From positions 186,001 through 250,000 of the forward strand of contig NZ_SRPF01000003.1 of the NCBI RefSeq assembly GCF_004785685.1: 64,000 nucleotides of DNA, given 5' to 3'. Shown here one piece after another: positions 27,431 to 37,696 of this stretch (position 1 is the first letter of the stretch; every line of letters begins with the position of its first letter). A program made the translations under genes and the position numbers. The notes under the pieces are model-generated. The model did no database searches, was not told where the DNA came from, and saw only the letters and a program-made list of their open reading frames with translations. The DNA comes from Marinobacter confluentis. GTDB taxonomy: Bacteria > Pseudomonadota > Gammaproteobacteria > Pseudomonadales > Oleiphilaceae.

Positions 27431-29715
27431 CGCTCACCTCCGCCAGCCAGGCTTGCACCGGGTCTTAAAGATACCTGCCCGTTCAACTGCCGCCCGATCA
27501 GCCAGGCAATCACCAGGCCGATCAGGGCCATCACTACGCCCAGCTCCACCCAGAACCCCGGATAGACTGCCATAGGCAATGACCAGCCGAACGCCAGCGG
27601 GTTGATCCTGCTGACCAGCACCCAGGTAAGCCAGACTCCAAGCGGCAAAGCCACCAGAGTAACCCCGGATGTGAGCAACAGCGCCAGACGCCGGAGTTGG
27701 GCACGCACCGCATCGGGCTGCAATCCCCAGATGCCCAGCAGATGGAAATACCAGGACCGCGTGGAGAAGAATACCCAGCCCATGACCAGCAAGGACAGCG
27801 ACGCCAGCACCAGAGTCAGCACGCTGATGGCGCGAGTTAACAGAAAGGTCTGTTGAAACACCTGGCTGGCCAGGGCCTGAATACTGGCGTTATCCCGGAT
27901 GACCAGGTCCGCCACCTGCCATTCATCTTTAAGGCGCTGGCCGATGTCCTTGACTGAGCGTTCGCCGGGATTGACCGAGAAGCTCTGGAATGAGGGCGTG
28001 AAATCATCGGGCAAACCCGCGCCATCAATCAGCAGTTCCGCCGCAGGGCGACCGTAATCCGCATAAACGCCCACCACTGGCATTGTCAGGGACGCGCTAC
28101 CAATTCCCACTGTGAGCCGCTGCCCCAGCGAAAGGCCCTGACGGCGGGCGAGTTGTTCGTTCACCATCACACCGCCGGACGAGAGCGCCGTCCAGGGTTC
28201 CTCTACCGATTCCAGCAGGGTCCAGTCAGTGACCAGCGATGTGATCGGCGACAGCGCCATCAGATCAGTGGTAACCGGCTCACCCTCAGCGTTGATGTCC
28301 GGCAACTGCACCTTGCCCCGACGGACATGGTGCCAGTCGCCGAGGCCGTTCAGGTCTGCAAGCGTCCTGGAACCGCCTTCGGCGCTGGCCGATTCAGGTA
28401 TTTCCACATAGAGCTCAGCGGACAACCGCTGCGCCAGCCACTGCTCGAATGTATCCTCGAACGTGGTCACCAGCGCCTGCACCGCCAGCACCGTGGCCAT
28501 GGCAAACTGCAGGGCCACCACCGGCAGTGCCAACTGGCGGAACATCACCGCCAGTTCCCGATACCGCCAGCGGCCCAGTGGAGCGCCGGGGGACTGCCGC
28601 CTTGCCACAGCATCGGCAGACCGGGCCAGCAGGCCGGGCATCAGGCCGCCGATACCGGTAAACACCAGCGCCGTGCCGACAAATACCCACACCAGTGAGA
28701 AAGCCCAGATAACCATTTCAACGCCGATAGCGACCATCAGGGCCCAGACCCACCAGGGCAGAACAGCCGGCTCGGACGGCTTGGACTGATACCCAGTACG
28801 CTCTGGGATCAGCCGATCCACCAGGCACACACCCAGCACCAGGACCAGCATCACAAGGCCGGCCTGCCAGGGCACCGGGGTGTCCTCACCGGCATAAAGC
28901 GACAGATCAAACAGGCTGTCCAACGCCAGGCCGAACCCCTGGCCCAAGCGGTTCGCCAGCGCCTGCCCCAGCCAGACACCGGGCACCACACAGATCAGCG
29001 TGAGAAGCGTGAGCTCCATCGCCAACAAACGCTGCAGCCGGGATTTTGTCACCCCGAATCTTTCCAGCAGGGCGAAGCTGCTGCGCCTCTGCGCCAACCC
29101 CAGGTGGTAGACGCTGCGCACCAGCAGACCGGTGATGAACAGCACCAGCAGGCTGAGCGCATCCAGATTGAGCAGGAAGCTGTCGGCCAGCTCGCCGGTG
29201 GCCGGGCCTAGCTGGAAACTTCGTCGCTGATAGCCTTCGGGAAGGAATTCGGTATCCGGGCTGATAAGCAGAGAAAGCTGACCAGATTGTTCCGCCCGGC
29301 CAGATCCACCGGTCACTTCGCTGATATCCACGAAGGGGTCGCCGGTGAGCTCGCCCGCAACGCCGACGGCGCTATCACCTGCTGGCGGCACGTCGAAACA
29401 GGCCATGGCCAAGGGGTCAATGCCAATCACCCGGCGCGCCGGATCGCCAAGGGCGGTTTCCAGCCAGGGAGCAACGCAGACGCCAGCCCGACGCAGGGTC
29501 ACAAAATCCTCAACCGTTACCGGTTGACCATCGGCCCGAACCACCGCTTCGCGGGCAGCAACGGACTCTTCACTGACCGCCAGGCTCTCCCGGGCCTGGC
29601 CTGTCAGTACCGACACCCCGGTCCAGAGCATGGTAGCCACCACAATCATCAGCGCCAGCGCCAGCAATTGCAGCGGGTGGCGCCGGTAATGGCTGGTCAT
29701 CGCCCTGATCAGCAT
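27427..29715 (-). CDS. FtsX-like ABC transporter permease
   Basis: A 762-residue membrane protein with a first transmembrane helix near residue 20 and further helices grouped at about 205-350 and in the C-terminal 150 residues, around extracytoplasmic regions. This is the pattern of MacB/FtsX-type mechanotransmission permeases rather than channels. The ATG at 29715 follows GAGGGTGG; an earlier start at 29754 would extend into the ATPase gene. With the ATPase and lipoprotein it forms a three-part system, probably handling lipids or lipoproteins in the envelope. Confidence 0.82.
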   Translation of the reverse strand: MLIRAMTSHYRRHPLQLLALALMIVVATMLWTGVSVLTGQARESLAVSEESVAAREAVVRADGQPVTVEDFVTLRRAGVCVAPWLETALGDPARRVIGIDPLAMACFDVPPAGDSAVGVAGELTGDPFVDISEVTGGSGRAEQSGQLSLLISPDTEFLPEGYQRRSFQLGPATGELADSFLLNLDALSLLVLFITGLLVRSVYHLGLAQRRSSFALLERFGVTKSRLQRLLAMELTLLTLICVVPGVWLGQALANRLGQGFGLALDSLFDLSLYAGEDTPVPWQAGLVMLVLVLGVCLVDRLIPERTGYQSKPSEPAVLPWWVWALMVAIGVEMVIWAFSLVWVFVGTALVFTGIGGLMPGLLARSADAVARRQSPGAPLGRWRYRELAVMFRQLALPVVALQFAMATVLAVQALVTTFEDTFEQWLAQRLSAELYVEIPESASAEGGSRTLADLNGLGDWHHVRRGKVQLPDINAEGEPVTTDLMALSPITSLVTDWTLLESVEEPWTALSSGGVMVNEQLARRQGLSLGQRLTVGIGSASLTMPVVGVYADYGRPAAELLIDGAGLPDDFTPSFQSFSVNPGERSVKDIGQRLKDEWQVADLVIRDNASIQALASQVFQQTFLLTRAISVLTLVLASLSLLVMGWVFFSTRSWYFHLLGIWGLQPDAVRAQLRRLALLLTSGVTLVALPLGVWLTWVLVSRINPLAFGWSLPMAVYPGFWVELGVVMALIGLVIAWLIGRQLNGQVSLRPGASLAGGGER

Positions 29716-29719
29716 GCGG

Positions 29720-30397
29720 CTAACCACCCTCGCCCAGATCAAGGCAGTGATCACAGCGACTGGCCAACGCCTGGTCGTGGGTCGCCATCACCAGCGCGCA
29801 GCCGGTTTGCCGCTGAACCTCAAACAGTCGGTCTGCCACTTCTTCCGCGGTCTGCCGGTCCAGACTGCCTGTGGGTTCGTCCGCCAGTGTGATCTCAGGG
29901 TGCATGGCAAACACCATGGCCAGGGCGGCCCGCTGACGCTGGCCGCCGGATACCTGGTCCGGGAACCGGTGGGCCTCTGCGCCGACACCCAGTTGTTCCA
30001 GCCAGTGCATCTCGCCACCAGCACGATGCCCGGCCAGGCTTGCCCGCAACTGGACGTTCTCCAGCAGGGTCATGGCGGGCATCAGGTTGGCTTCCTGAAA
30101 CACCACGCCAATGGTGCGTTTTCGTAGCAGGGCCCATTGACAAGTGGCAGCGGGGGAAGCAACTCCCTGCTTAACCTCAAAGTTCTGATCAGCAACAGTA
30201 ATGTCGCCAGCATCAGCCGTTTCCAGCCCGCACAACAGATTCAGCAGGGTGCTCTTACCCGACCCGGAGCGGCCAATAACCGCCATTGACTGGCCCGCTG
30301 ACAGCGTAAAGGAAAGGCGATCAATTACCCGAACCGTGTCCTCACCACTCCGGAATCCTTTGCTGAGTGCGGCGGCGGCCAGCACTGTTTCAGACAT
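29720..30397 (-). CDS. ABC transporter ATP-binding protein (LolD/MacB type)
   Basis: A 225-residue nucleotide-binding subunit. Walker A GRSGSGKSTLLN, Q-loop region VFQEANLMP, signature VSGGQRQRAALA and Walker B ITLADEPTGSLD are all intact; LADEPTGSLD is typical of the LolD/FtsE/MacB group that pairs with FtsX-like permeases. The ATG at 30397 is preceded by AGGAGAC and lies within the last codons of the RND pump gene, so the pump and ABC genes may be co-transcribed. Confidence 0.9.
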   Translation of the reverse strand: MSETVLAAAALSKGFRSGEDTVRVIDRLSFTLSAGQSMAVIGRSGSGKSTLLNLLCGLETADAGDITVADQNFEVKQGVASPAATCQWALLRKRTIGVVFQEANLMPAMTLLENVQLRASLAGHRAGGEMHWLEQLGVGAEAHRFPDQVSGGQRQRAALAMVFAMHPEITLADEPTGSLDRQTAEEVADRLFEVQRQTGCALVMATHDQALASRCDHCLDLGEGG

Positions 30398-33300
30398 GGC
30401 TTGTCTCCTGGTCGTTGTTCGGCCCATTATCCAGTGAACGGCCTGATTGCCGTGCCCTCCGTTCCCGGAACTGCTCCAGACAGGACAGCAGCGCTGGAAT
30501 CACTGCCAGCACCAGCAGGGTAGACAGGCCGAGACCAAAGGCAATGGATGTTGCCATCGGAATCAGGAACTGGGCCTGCAAAGAAGTTTCAAACAGCAGT
30601 GGCAGAAGCCCGCCAATGGTCGTCAGCGATGTCAGAAGCACGGCGCGAACTCGCTGTACCGCTGCCTCGTTGAGCGCCTCATTGATACCCAGGCCTTTGC
30701 TGCGCTGCTGATTGTAGAAAGCCACCAGAATTATGGCGTTGTTCACCACAATGCCGGAAAGCCCGAACAGTCCAAACAGAGAGAGAATGGTCAGCTGCAA
30801 ACCCATCAGCCAGTGGCCTATCAATGCCCCAATCAGCGCAAAGGGGATAATTGCCATTACGATCAGCGGCAGGCTCCAGGACGCGAACACCCAGGCCAGC
30901 ACCACATACATCAGCCCCAAACCAATAATCAGCCCGGTACGCATATCGTTCAGGGTTTCTCGCTGGTCGGCGGAACGACCTTCGAAGCTGTATCGCAGGT
31001 TGTACTGCTTTGCCAGCGACGGCAGCACCGATTCCTCAAGGCTGGCGATAATGTCATCGGTGGTGCTGATGCGGGTGTTCAGGGAAGCAGTCACTTCGAC
31101 CGCTAACTGACCATCGGCGTGGCGCAGGGCCTGAAAGCCCTGCTGGTGGTCCAGGTTCATCACCTGGGACAGGGGCACGAAGCGACCGTCCGGCACCCGA
31201 ATGCTCAACTGGGCAAGCGTGGACATTCGTTCCCGCTGGTATTCGGGCAATTGCACCCGCACTTCCACTTCATCACGGCCATCCTGGTAAATCTGGGCAA
31301 TCTGACCATCAAATGCCGCGCGCAACTGTCGGCCCAGCTCGTTGGTGGTCAGCCCCAAAGCCTCGCCCTGTGCGCTTACCTGGTAAATCAGCTGTTCCCG
31401 GCCCCAGGGCATATCGTCTTCGGTATCCAGCACACCCGGCAGGGAAGCAATGGACCCGGCAAGCGACTCGGCCGCGCGTTTCAGTGCAATGGCATCCTCG
31501 CCGGTCAACCTTACGTTCAGATCACGACCGGGCGGACCGGACTGGCGTTCCGTTATATTCAGGTTGTTCAGGCCGGCCGGAAGCTCAAGCCTGCTGCGCC
31601 ATTGCCGTATGAATTCAGGGTTGCGCACGGAACGCTGATCCGAGGGCATCAGTTCAACCAGCATCGAGCCCAGTTCATCGCCGTTTCGACTACTGCCCGG
31701 AGCGCCGCGGGTGGCGCCATGGCTGGTCATGGCATGAAGCACCAGGCCATCGCCCAGGGCAGCTTCGGTTTCATTCAGCGCCTGCTGCATCTCCCCCAGG
31801 AAATCGTCCACGGTTTCTTCACTGGTGCCGGCAACAAAGCTGGCGTTGGCGTAGAGTATGGAAGGCTCGGGCGTGGGGAAGAAATTGAACCCCAGCCGAC
31901 CACCGGCCAGCAGGCCTGCCGTCAGAAACGCCAGTGCCAGGGCGCAGGCCAGAGTAGTCCCGCGGTGTTCAAGGGTAAGCTTTGAAAAGGCCCGGAAGCG
32001 ACCGTTGCGGAACCGGTCGAAGCGCCGTTCGAAACCGGCGCGCACCCGGTCGACCGGGCCCGGTGAAGGGGCTTCTGCTCCATGGGGTTTGCGGGGAATG
32101 AAGGCATGGCGAAGGTGTGCCGGCAACACGATAAAACATTCCAGCAGGGACGCAACCAGAACGCAGATCATCACCAGAGGAATGTCGCCCAGAATATTGC
32201 CGATAACGCCGCCCACCACCAACAGGGGCATGAATGCAGCGACGGTGGTCAGGGACGAGGCCAGCACTGGCCATACCATCCGCCTGGCCGCGCCTTCCGA
32301 GGCGTAAATGGACGCCTCGCCCATTCTGGCGTGGGCGTCGGCATCTTCCCCCACCACAATGGCGTCATCCACGATCACCCCCAGCGCCATGATCAGCGCA
32401 AACAGTGAGATCATGTTGATCGAACCGCCAATCCCCCAAAGCACGGCCATGGCCGCCAGAAAAGCGGTAGGAATCCCCACCGCGACCCAGAAAGCCACCC
32501 GCCCCGGCAAAAACAGGTACAGCAGAAGGACCACAAGTACCAGGCCGCCAAACCCGTTCTTGATCAGCAGAGTGATCCGGTCGTCGATCAGTTGCCAGGT
32601 TTCGTCATAAACCTCAATGGAAACCGAGGGCGAAAGAGTGGGGCGCGTCTCCGCCAGCCACTGGTCCAGCACATCGGCGGCTTCCAGCGAGTTACCATCT
32701 TCCGCCCGCTGTAACTGCAGCTCGATGGCCGGCAGCCCCTTGTGACTCATAGTGACCTGGCTGTCCCTCGCTTCCTGGCGGATATAGGCCATATCGCCCA
32801 GAGCCAGCCTTGTGCGCTCATCCACATCTACCGGGATGGTTTCAAAGTCCTGAGGGCTGCGGCGTTGCTGAACCGATCGCAGTTCCCGGGTCGAGTCCTG
32901 CTGCCCCATCATGCCGGCCGGCAGGTCCCGGGAAATCGCCTGAACCTGGTCCGCAACCTGTTGCAGTGTCAGGCCCAGGGTTTCCAGCCTTTCGACCGGC
33001 ACGTCGATGCTGATCTGCTGCTCCGGCAAGCCGGTCATGGATATTCGGTCAATGCCCCGGGTGAGCAACTCGTCCTCAAACCGGTAAGCCAGCTTTCGCA
33101 GCTCGTCCCGGTCCAGCTCACCATAGACCAGCAGCCGGCCCACCGGCTCGTATCGCTCAACCCGCGTCACCTGTGGCTCTTCGGCATCGGCGGGAAAGTT
33201 ATTGAACTCGTCCACCTGCTGGCGCACATCGTCCAGAGCCTGAATCGGGTTGCTGCCTTCAACAAACTCCAGGGTGATGGACGACACGCCCTGGGCTGAT

Positions 33301-33560
33301 GTAGAGGTCATCTTCTTCAGCCCCTGGATACTGCGGAACCGCTGCTCAAGGGGATTGGTGATGCCCTGCTCGACGTCCTCTGCGGAGGCACCGCTCCAGA
33401 CCACCCTAACGCTGACCACATCCAGTGCAAACGTTGGAAAGAACTGAATGTTCATACGGGACAGCGCCAGAGACCCGCCCAACAGCATCATCAGCATGAC
33501 CAGGTTGGCGGCCACCCGGTGGTGAACGAAAAAACCGATGACGCCTTTGCGCCGCCTCAT
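30390..33560 (-). CDS. RND efflux transporter permease subunit (AcrB/MdtB superfamily)
   Basis: A 1056-residue inner-membrane pump with the duplicated RND layout: one helix near the N-terminus, a large periplasmic domain, then a helix bundle, twice. Conserved features include GVIVDDAIVVGEDADAHA, the fourth-helix block where proton-relay Asp residues lie, and QFFPTFALDVVSVRVVWSGAS after the first helix. It exports unknown small molecules using proton flow. It starts four bases inside the adaptor gene (ATGA) and no outer-membrane channel gene is adjacent. Confidence 0.9.
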   Translation of the reverse strand: MRRRKGVIGFFVHHRVAANLVMLMMLLGGSLALSRMNIQFFPTFALDVVSVRVVWSGASAEDVEQGITNPLEQRFRSIQGLKKMTSTSAQGVSSITLEFVEGSNPIQALDDVRQQVDEFNNFPADAEEPQVTRVERYEPVGRLLVYGELDRDELRKLAYRFEDELLTRGIDRISMTGLPEQQISIDVPVERLETLGLTLQQVADQVQAISRDLPAGMMGQQDSTRELRSVQQRRSPQDFETIPVDVDERTRLALGDMAYIRQEARDSQVTMSHKGLPAIELQLQRAEDGNSLEAADVLDQWLAETRPTLSPSVSIEVYDETWQLIDDRITLLIKNGFGGLVLVVLLLYLFLPGRVAFWVAVGIPTAFLAAMAVLWGIGGSINMISLFALIMALGVIVDDAIVVGEDADAHARMGEASIYASEGAARRMVWPVLASSLTTVAAFMPLLVVGGVIGNILGDIPLVMICVLVASLLECFIVLPAHLRHAFIPRKPHGAEAPSPGPVDRVRAGFERRFDRFRNGRFRAFSKLTLEHRGTTLACALALAFLTAGLLAGGRLGFNFFPTPEPSILYANASFVAGTSEETVDDFLGEMQQALNETEAALGDGLVLHAMTSHGATRGAPGSSRNGDELGSMLVELMPSDQRSVRNPEFIRQWRSRLELPAGLNNLNITERQSGPPGRDLNVRLTGEDAIALKRAAESLAGSIASLPGVLDTEDDMPWGREQLIYQVSAQGEALGLTTNELGRQLRAAFDGQIAQIYQDGRDEVEVRVQLPEYQRERMSTLAQLSIRVPDGRFVPLSQVMNLDHQQGFQALRHADGQLAVEVTASLNTRISTTDDIIASLEESVLPSLAKQYNLRYSFEGRSADQRETLNDMRTGLIIGLGLMYVVLAWVFASWSLPLIVMAIIPFALIGALIGHWLMGLQLTILSLFGLFGLSGIVVNNAIILVAFYNQQRSKGLGINEALNEAAVQRVRAVLLTSLTTIGGLLPLLFETSLQAQFLIPMATSIAFGLGLSTLLVLAVIPALLSCLEQFRERRARQSGRSLDNGPNNDQETSHV

Positions 33561-34807
33561 TCGGGGGCTCCGTCATCGCTGCCTGCAAGCTGGACCCTGA
33601 GGCCGCTCATGGCATTTGGAAGATGGGTGGTTATCAGTGACTGGCCGTTCGCCAGTTCCGGGCTGGCAATCAGCAGCTGCCGTTCACCGTTGGCGGCGGC
33701 AATCTCGCCCAGCCGCTCTACCCGCACCCGGCGCATGCGGTTGGCTTCGGTCATCAGATAAACACTGTCACTGCCGTAAAGTGCGCTGTGAGGAATCACA
33801 GCGGCATTGTCCGCAGGGGGGCGCTGCAACATTACCGGCAGCAGACCACCGGGGCGCAGGCCATGATCGGCAGAGCCAGGGGATTGCAGTACCAGAATAA
33901 CCTCGGTGCCTGAAGGGTCGCTGGTCCCGGCGAAGCGCTGCAGGTTAAACACATGCTGGCCATCAACGGTTCTGGCTTCAAGGCGCTGACCCTCTCGCAG
34001 CGCCGACATCAGCTCGGCCAGATATCGGTCAGGTACCGAGGCCCGAAGCTCCAGCCCCTGAAGCGGGTAGACAGACAGCAGCGGCGCATTCTGGTTTACC
34101 CGATCACCGGGGGCCACCTGCAGGTCGGTCACCACGCCTTCGAAGGGCGAGGTCACTGTCGCGCGCGCGACGTTGAGGCGGGTACTGGCCAGTGCAGCAT
34201 CAGCCCTTGCCAGACGGGCATTCAGACTATTCAGGCGCGGCAGGTGCTCAGCGATGGCCCGTTCCCTGACCGTCACCGTGAGCCGGGCCCGAGCCAGGGC
34301 ATCGGTCACCGCGTCAAGATCTTCCCTCGAGGCCAGGTTCCGGTCCACCAGTGACCGGGTGCGCTGGTATTGCCGTTCCGCGCTCTCCAGTATCGCCTGT
34401 TCACTGGCCAGCGCCTTGCGATCATTGGCCGCGCGAATGGTTTCAGCAGACACCTGGGCCTGCAGGTCGGATACGTCAGCCAGGGCCTGATCCAGCATCG
34501 GCTGAACGTCGGCTTTGTCCATGGCAACCAGCAGATCGCCAGGGGCAACCTGTTGCCCTTCCCGAACCGGAAGCGCCGCTACCCGGCCTGCCAGCGAGGC
34601 GGTAATGCGTAACTGCTCCGGAGCCACCAGCTCACCGTAGAGCGGCAACACGGGCACCTGTTCCGACAATTCTATCGGCATGGTCTCAACCAGCCAGGCT
34701 CGCTCCTCGACGCTGACCGACTCCGGCTCAGGCCTTGACGCCTTGAGCACCAGGAAGCCACCAATCCCAATGGCCAGAATAATCAGGGGGATGAAACGTC
34801 GCACCAT
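33557..34807 (-). CDS. RND efflux periplasmic adaptor (HlyD/MFP family)
   Basis: A 416-residue protein with an N-terminal anchor helix (FIPLIILAIGIGGFLVL), a barrel-sandwich half (GRVAALPVREGQQVAPGDLL), a long coiled-coil hairpin at about residues 100-180 and the second half (PFEGVVTDLQVAPGDRVNQ). It links the RND pump to an outer-membrane channel. As the first gene of the pump-adaptor pair it probably carries the promoter, in the 150-base gap shared with the divergent diguanylate cyclase gene; I see no clear operator there. Confidence 0.88.
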   Translation of the reverse strand: MVRRFIPLIILAIGIGGFLVLKASRPEPESVSVEERAWLVETMPIELSEQVPVLPLYGELVAPEQLRITASLAGRVAALPVREGQQVAPGDLLVAMDKADVQPMLDQALADVSDLQAQVSAETIRAANDRKALASEQAILESAERQYQRTRSLVDRNLASREDLDAVTDALARARLTVTVRERAIAEHLPRLNSLNARLARADAALASTRLNVARATVTSPFEGVVTDLQVAPGDRVNQNAPLLSVYPLQGLELRASVPDRYLAELMSALREGQRLEARTVDGQHVFNLQRFAGTSDPSGTEVILVLQSPGSADHGLRPGGLLPVMLQRPPADNAAVIPHSALYGSDSVYLMTEANRMRRVRVERLGEIAAANGERQLLIASPELANGQSLITTHLPNAMSGLRVQLAGSDDGAPE

Positions 34808-34957
34808 GGAGCCTGCCTGTTAGTACTTTAGTCTTAAAGGCCTATTTCCAGCGTGAAACAGGACCTGTTCCTTGAGATCATCATATGCTCAAAAACCATA
34901 CATATCTGGCCACACCGGAACCAGAAGCTCTCGCCACGCCACACAAGATTAAAGCAC

Positions 34958-36070
34958 ATGGAATTGCAGAAAGACTCCACCCGTTCTCTGGGTCGACCTT
35001 ACCGAAAAGCGGTGCTCAAAGCGCTTCTGAACCTGACCATATTCGCGGGCGTGTTATTTTCAGCACTTAATCTCCAGAAGGGGCGATGGGAACTGGCCCT
35101 GGCCGAGATCGGTATGGTTCTGTTTGCCATTTTTGTAATGCAGGCCATTCGTAAAACCGAACATCTGGAGCGCTGGGCAATCATTTTCCTTTTGCCTTTC
35201 TGCGCAACCATGCTGTTCTCAATGATGCTGCCCACTTCATCTGTTACGGTCTTCGGCTGGGTTCTGATCATTCCCATACTCAGCCATCTGCTGCTGGGGC
35301 GCCATCTGGGGCTTATCCTATCCGGAATCTTCATGACGCTGACCGCTGCCCTGTTCCTTTACAAACACCAGGATCAGCCAGAGATGCTGGCGGCACTGCC
35401 CATCGCCAACACGGTGTTGATCGGCATCTGCATCCTGGCATTCTCCCACGTGTACGAGGTTACCCGTGAGCGTTCGGAGCTGCGGCTACTGGAACTGGCA
35501 CAGACCGACGCACTGACCGGCCTGCCCAACCGTATCCGACTGAAGGAATCGTTTGAGAGGGAGTGCAAACGGGCTTCCCGTGACAGGACACCGTTTTCAC
35601 TGATTGTGCTGGACCTGGACCACTTCAAGACCATCAACGATGACTATGGCCATGAAGCCGGTGACCTGTTGCTTCGACGGGTCGCGGATACGCTCCGGCA
35701 ATGTCTGCGGGCCAGCGACCTGCCTGCACGACTGGGTGGTGAAGAATTTGGGGTGTTACTGACCAATACCAACACGGCCCAGGCCGCAGAAGTATCGGAG
35801 AAAATCCGCTCGCGCATCGAATCCATGGAAGTCGGTTTCGAGGGGCAGGCCCTTAAAGTCACCGTCAGTGGCGGCATTGCCGAGCTCGGGGTTGACGGTG
35901 ACAGCCTCAGATCCCTGCTCAGGGAAGCCGACAACCGCATGTACGAAGCCAAGGCTGCCGGCCGCAATCAGGTGATGCTGCCGCCATCCGCTGAGCTCAG
36001 CCCTGATCCACTGGCGCAGCCTGAAGCGACTTCCAGGCATCAAACGCACTCAGAAACACCCGACCACTGA
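34958..36070 (+). CDS. Membrane-bound diguanylate cyclase (GGDEF domain)
   Basis: A 370-residue protein. About six membrane helices fill residues 30-175, then a linker and a GGDEF domain starting LAQTDALTGLPNR. The active site is GGEEF near residue 260, and RASD five residues before it is an intact inhibitory I-site. It should make c-di-GMP from GTP under product inhibition, opposing HD-GYP enzymes such as the one at 1 kb. The ATG at 34958 is the best start, though no strong ribosome site is visible. Its last 74 bases overlap the convergent SulP gene. Confidence 0.86.
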   Translation: MELQKDSTRSLGRPYRKAVLKALLNLTIFAGVLFSALNLQKGRWELALAEIGMVLFAIFVMQAIRKTEHLERWAIIFLLPFCATMLFSMMLPTSSVTVFGWVLIIPILSHLLLGRHLGLILSGIFMTLTAALFLYKHQDQPEMLAALPIANTVLIGICILAFSHVYEVTRERSELRLLELAQTDALTGLPNRIRLKESFERECKRASRDRTPFSLIVLDLDHFKTINDDYGHEAGDLLLRRVADTLRQCLRASDLPARLGGEEFGVLLTNTNTAQAAEVSEKIRSRIESMEVGFEGQALKVTVSGGIAELGVDGDSLRSLLREADNRMYEAKAAGRNQVMLPPSAELSPDPLAQPEATSRHQTHSETPDH

Positions 36071-37682
36071 GCCCGGTCAGCAGTGGTGTGCCCTCCAGCT
36101 GATCCATCACCGGCCCTTTCACATCCGACAGGTGCAGTCGCACCCCAGCATCGATCATTCGCTCGTTGATGGCTTCCAGGCTTTCCATCGCCGATGCATC
36201 CACCTGATTCACGGCAGGGCAGACCAGCACCAGATCGGTCATTTCGGGCTGACTGGCGACCAGTTCCATGACCCGATCTTCCAGAAAGCGGGCATTGGCA
36301 AAATACAGACTCTCGTCAATCCGCAGGAATGTCACCCTGGGGCACACCGATACCTGGTGGCGCTGTACATTACGGAAGTGCTCTGTGCCCGGCACCAGCC
36401 CGATAACGGCACTGTGGGGCTGGCTGGTCCGGTACAGGAACAGCCCGACAGACAGGCCGACACCCGCCAGAATACCGCTTTCAACGCTGTGAACCAGGGT
36501 CAGGACAATAGTGGCCAGCATGGCGCCAAAATCCGGTTTTGAGTAACGCCAGGTCCGCTTTAAAGCGGGCAGATCTATCAACCCTGCCACCGCCACGATA
36601 ATGGCAGCCGCCAGGGTTGCCTTGGGCAGATAAGCAATCAGCGGTGTCAGTGTCAGCGTCGCCAGCGTAATCCCCACGGCCGCATAGAGACTGGACGCCG
36701 GAGTGCTGGCACCGGCGTCAAAATTCACCACTGAGCGTGACAGCCCACCAGTGACCGGCATCCCCGATGACACACCGGCTCCCAGGTTTGCGGCGCCGAG
36801 GGCGATCAGCTCCTGATTGGGATCAATGCGCTGGCGACGACGGGCCGCCAGAGTCTGGGCAATGGACACCGATTCCACGAATCCCACCACGCTGATCAGC
36901 AGTGCGCCCATCACCAAGGGTTGCCAGAGGCCCACATCGAACGCTGGAAACGACAGCGCCGGCAAGCCGGAAGGAATCTCGCCAACCACCGCCAGGCCCT
37001 GTTTATCGAGGCCCAGCCACCAGGTCAGGGCAACGGTCAGGGCCACCGCCACAATCGGCACAATCTTGCCCGGCACGCCTGGCAACAGCCGTCGTGCCGC
37101 CAACAGGAACAGCAATACCCCGAACCCCGTCAACATGGACAGCAGACTGATACTCCCCAGATTGGGCAGCATCGACATCATCAGCTCCAGAAGATTCTGG
37201 CCGGATGCCGGAATGCCCAGGAGGTGCTTGACCTGACTGGCGATGATCACCAGCGAGGACGCGCTGATAAAGCCGGAAATAACCGGATGGCTGAGAAAGT
37301 TGGCCAGAAAGCCCAGTCGCAGAAAGCCCATCAGGACCAGCATTAACCCGGACAGAACGGCCAGAATAACCGCGCCAGTGATGTACGCCTGGCTACCGGG
37401 CTCAAACAGTGGTGTCAGAACGGCCGCGGTCATCAGCGCCAGAATGGCCATGGGGCCAACGGAGAGACTGCCGCTGGAGCCAAAAAGGGCGTAGAGCACC
37501 AGCGGCAGAATGCTGGCGTAAAGCCCGACCTGGGGCGGCAGCCCCGCCAGCAGCGCATAGGCCAGGGACTGGGGAATCAGCATGATAGTGACCAGAACCG
37601 CTGCGACCAGATCACGGCCGGCATCACCCCGTCGGTAACCGGGAAGCCAGCCAATCACGGGTAGTATCCGCTCCAGTTTCAT
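35997..37682 (-). CDS. SulP family inorganic anion transporter with STAS domain
   Basis: A 561-residue protein. The membrane part begins AVLVTIMLIPQSLAYALLAGLPPQVGLYAS, the SulP signature, and continues with about twelve helices. A C-terminal STAS domain follows from about residue 440 (DLVLVCPAVNQVDASAMESLEAINERM). It moves sulfate, bicarbonate or a similar anion. It lies 14 bases downstream of the persulfide-dioxygenase-like gene, a pairing seen in sulfur oxidation loci, so export or import of sulfite/sulfate is a fair guess. Confidence 0.88.
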   Translation of the reverse strand: MKLERILPVIGWLPGYRRGDAGRDLVAAVLVTIMLIPQSLAYALLAGLPPQVGLYASILPLVLYALFGSSGSLSVGPMAILALMTAAVLTPLFEPGSQAYITGAVILAVLSGLMLVLMGFLRLGFLANFLSHPVISGFISASSLVIIASQVKHLLGIPASGQNLLELMMSMLPNLGSISLLSMLTGFGVLLFLLAARRLLPGVPGKIVPIVAVALTVALTWWLGLDKQGLAVVGEIPSGLPALSFPAFDVGLWQPLVMGALLISVVGFVESVSIAQTLAARRRQRIDPNQELIALGAANLGAGVSSGMPVTGGLSRSVVNFDAGASTPASSLYAAVGITLATLTLTPLIAYLPKATLAAAIIVAVAGLIDLPALKRTWRYSKPDFGAMLATIVLTLVHSVESGILAGVGLSVGLFLYRTSQPHSAVIGLVPGTEHFRNVQRHQVSVCPRVTFLRIDESLYFANARFLEDRVMELVASQPEMTDLVLVCPAVNQVDASAMESLEAINERMIDAGVRLHLSDVKGPVMDQLEGTPLLTGLSGRVFLSAFDAWKSLQAAPVDQG

Positions 37683-37696
37683 CAGCCGTCAGTGTC

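Noticed and set aside
31119-31985. 288-codon plus-strand frame inside the RND pump gene
   Set aside because: It lies wholly within the well-conserved pump gene on the other strand and resembles nothing known.
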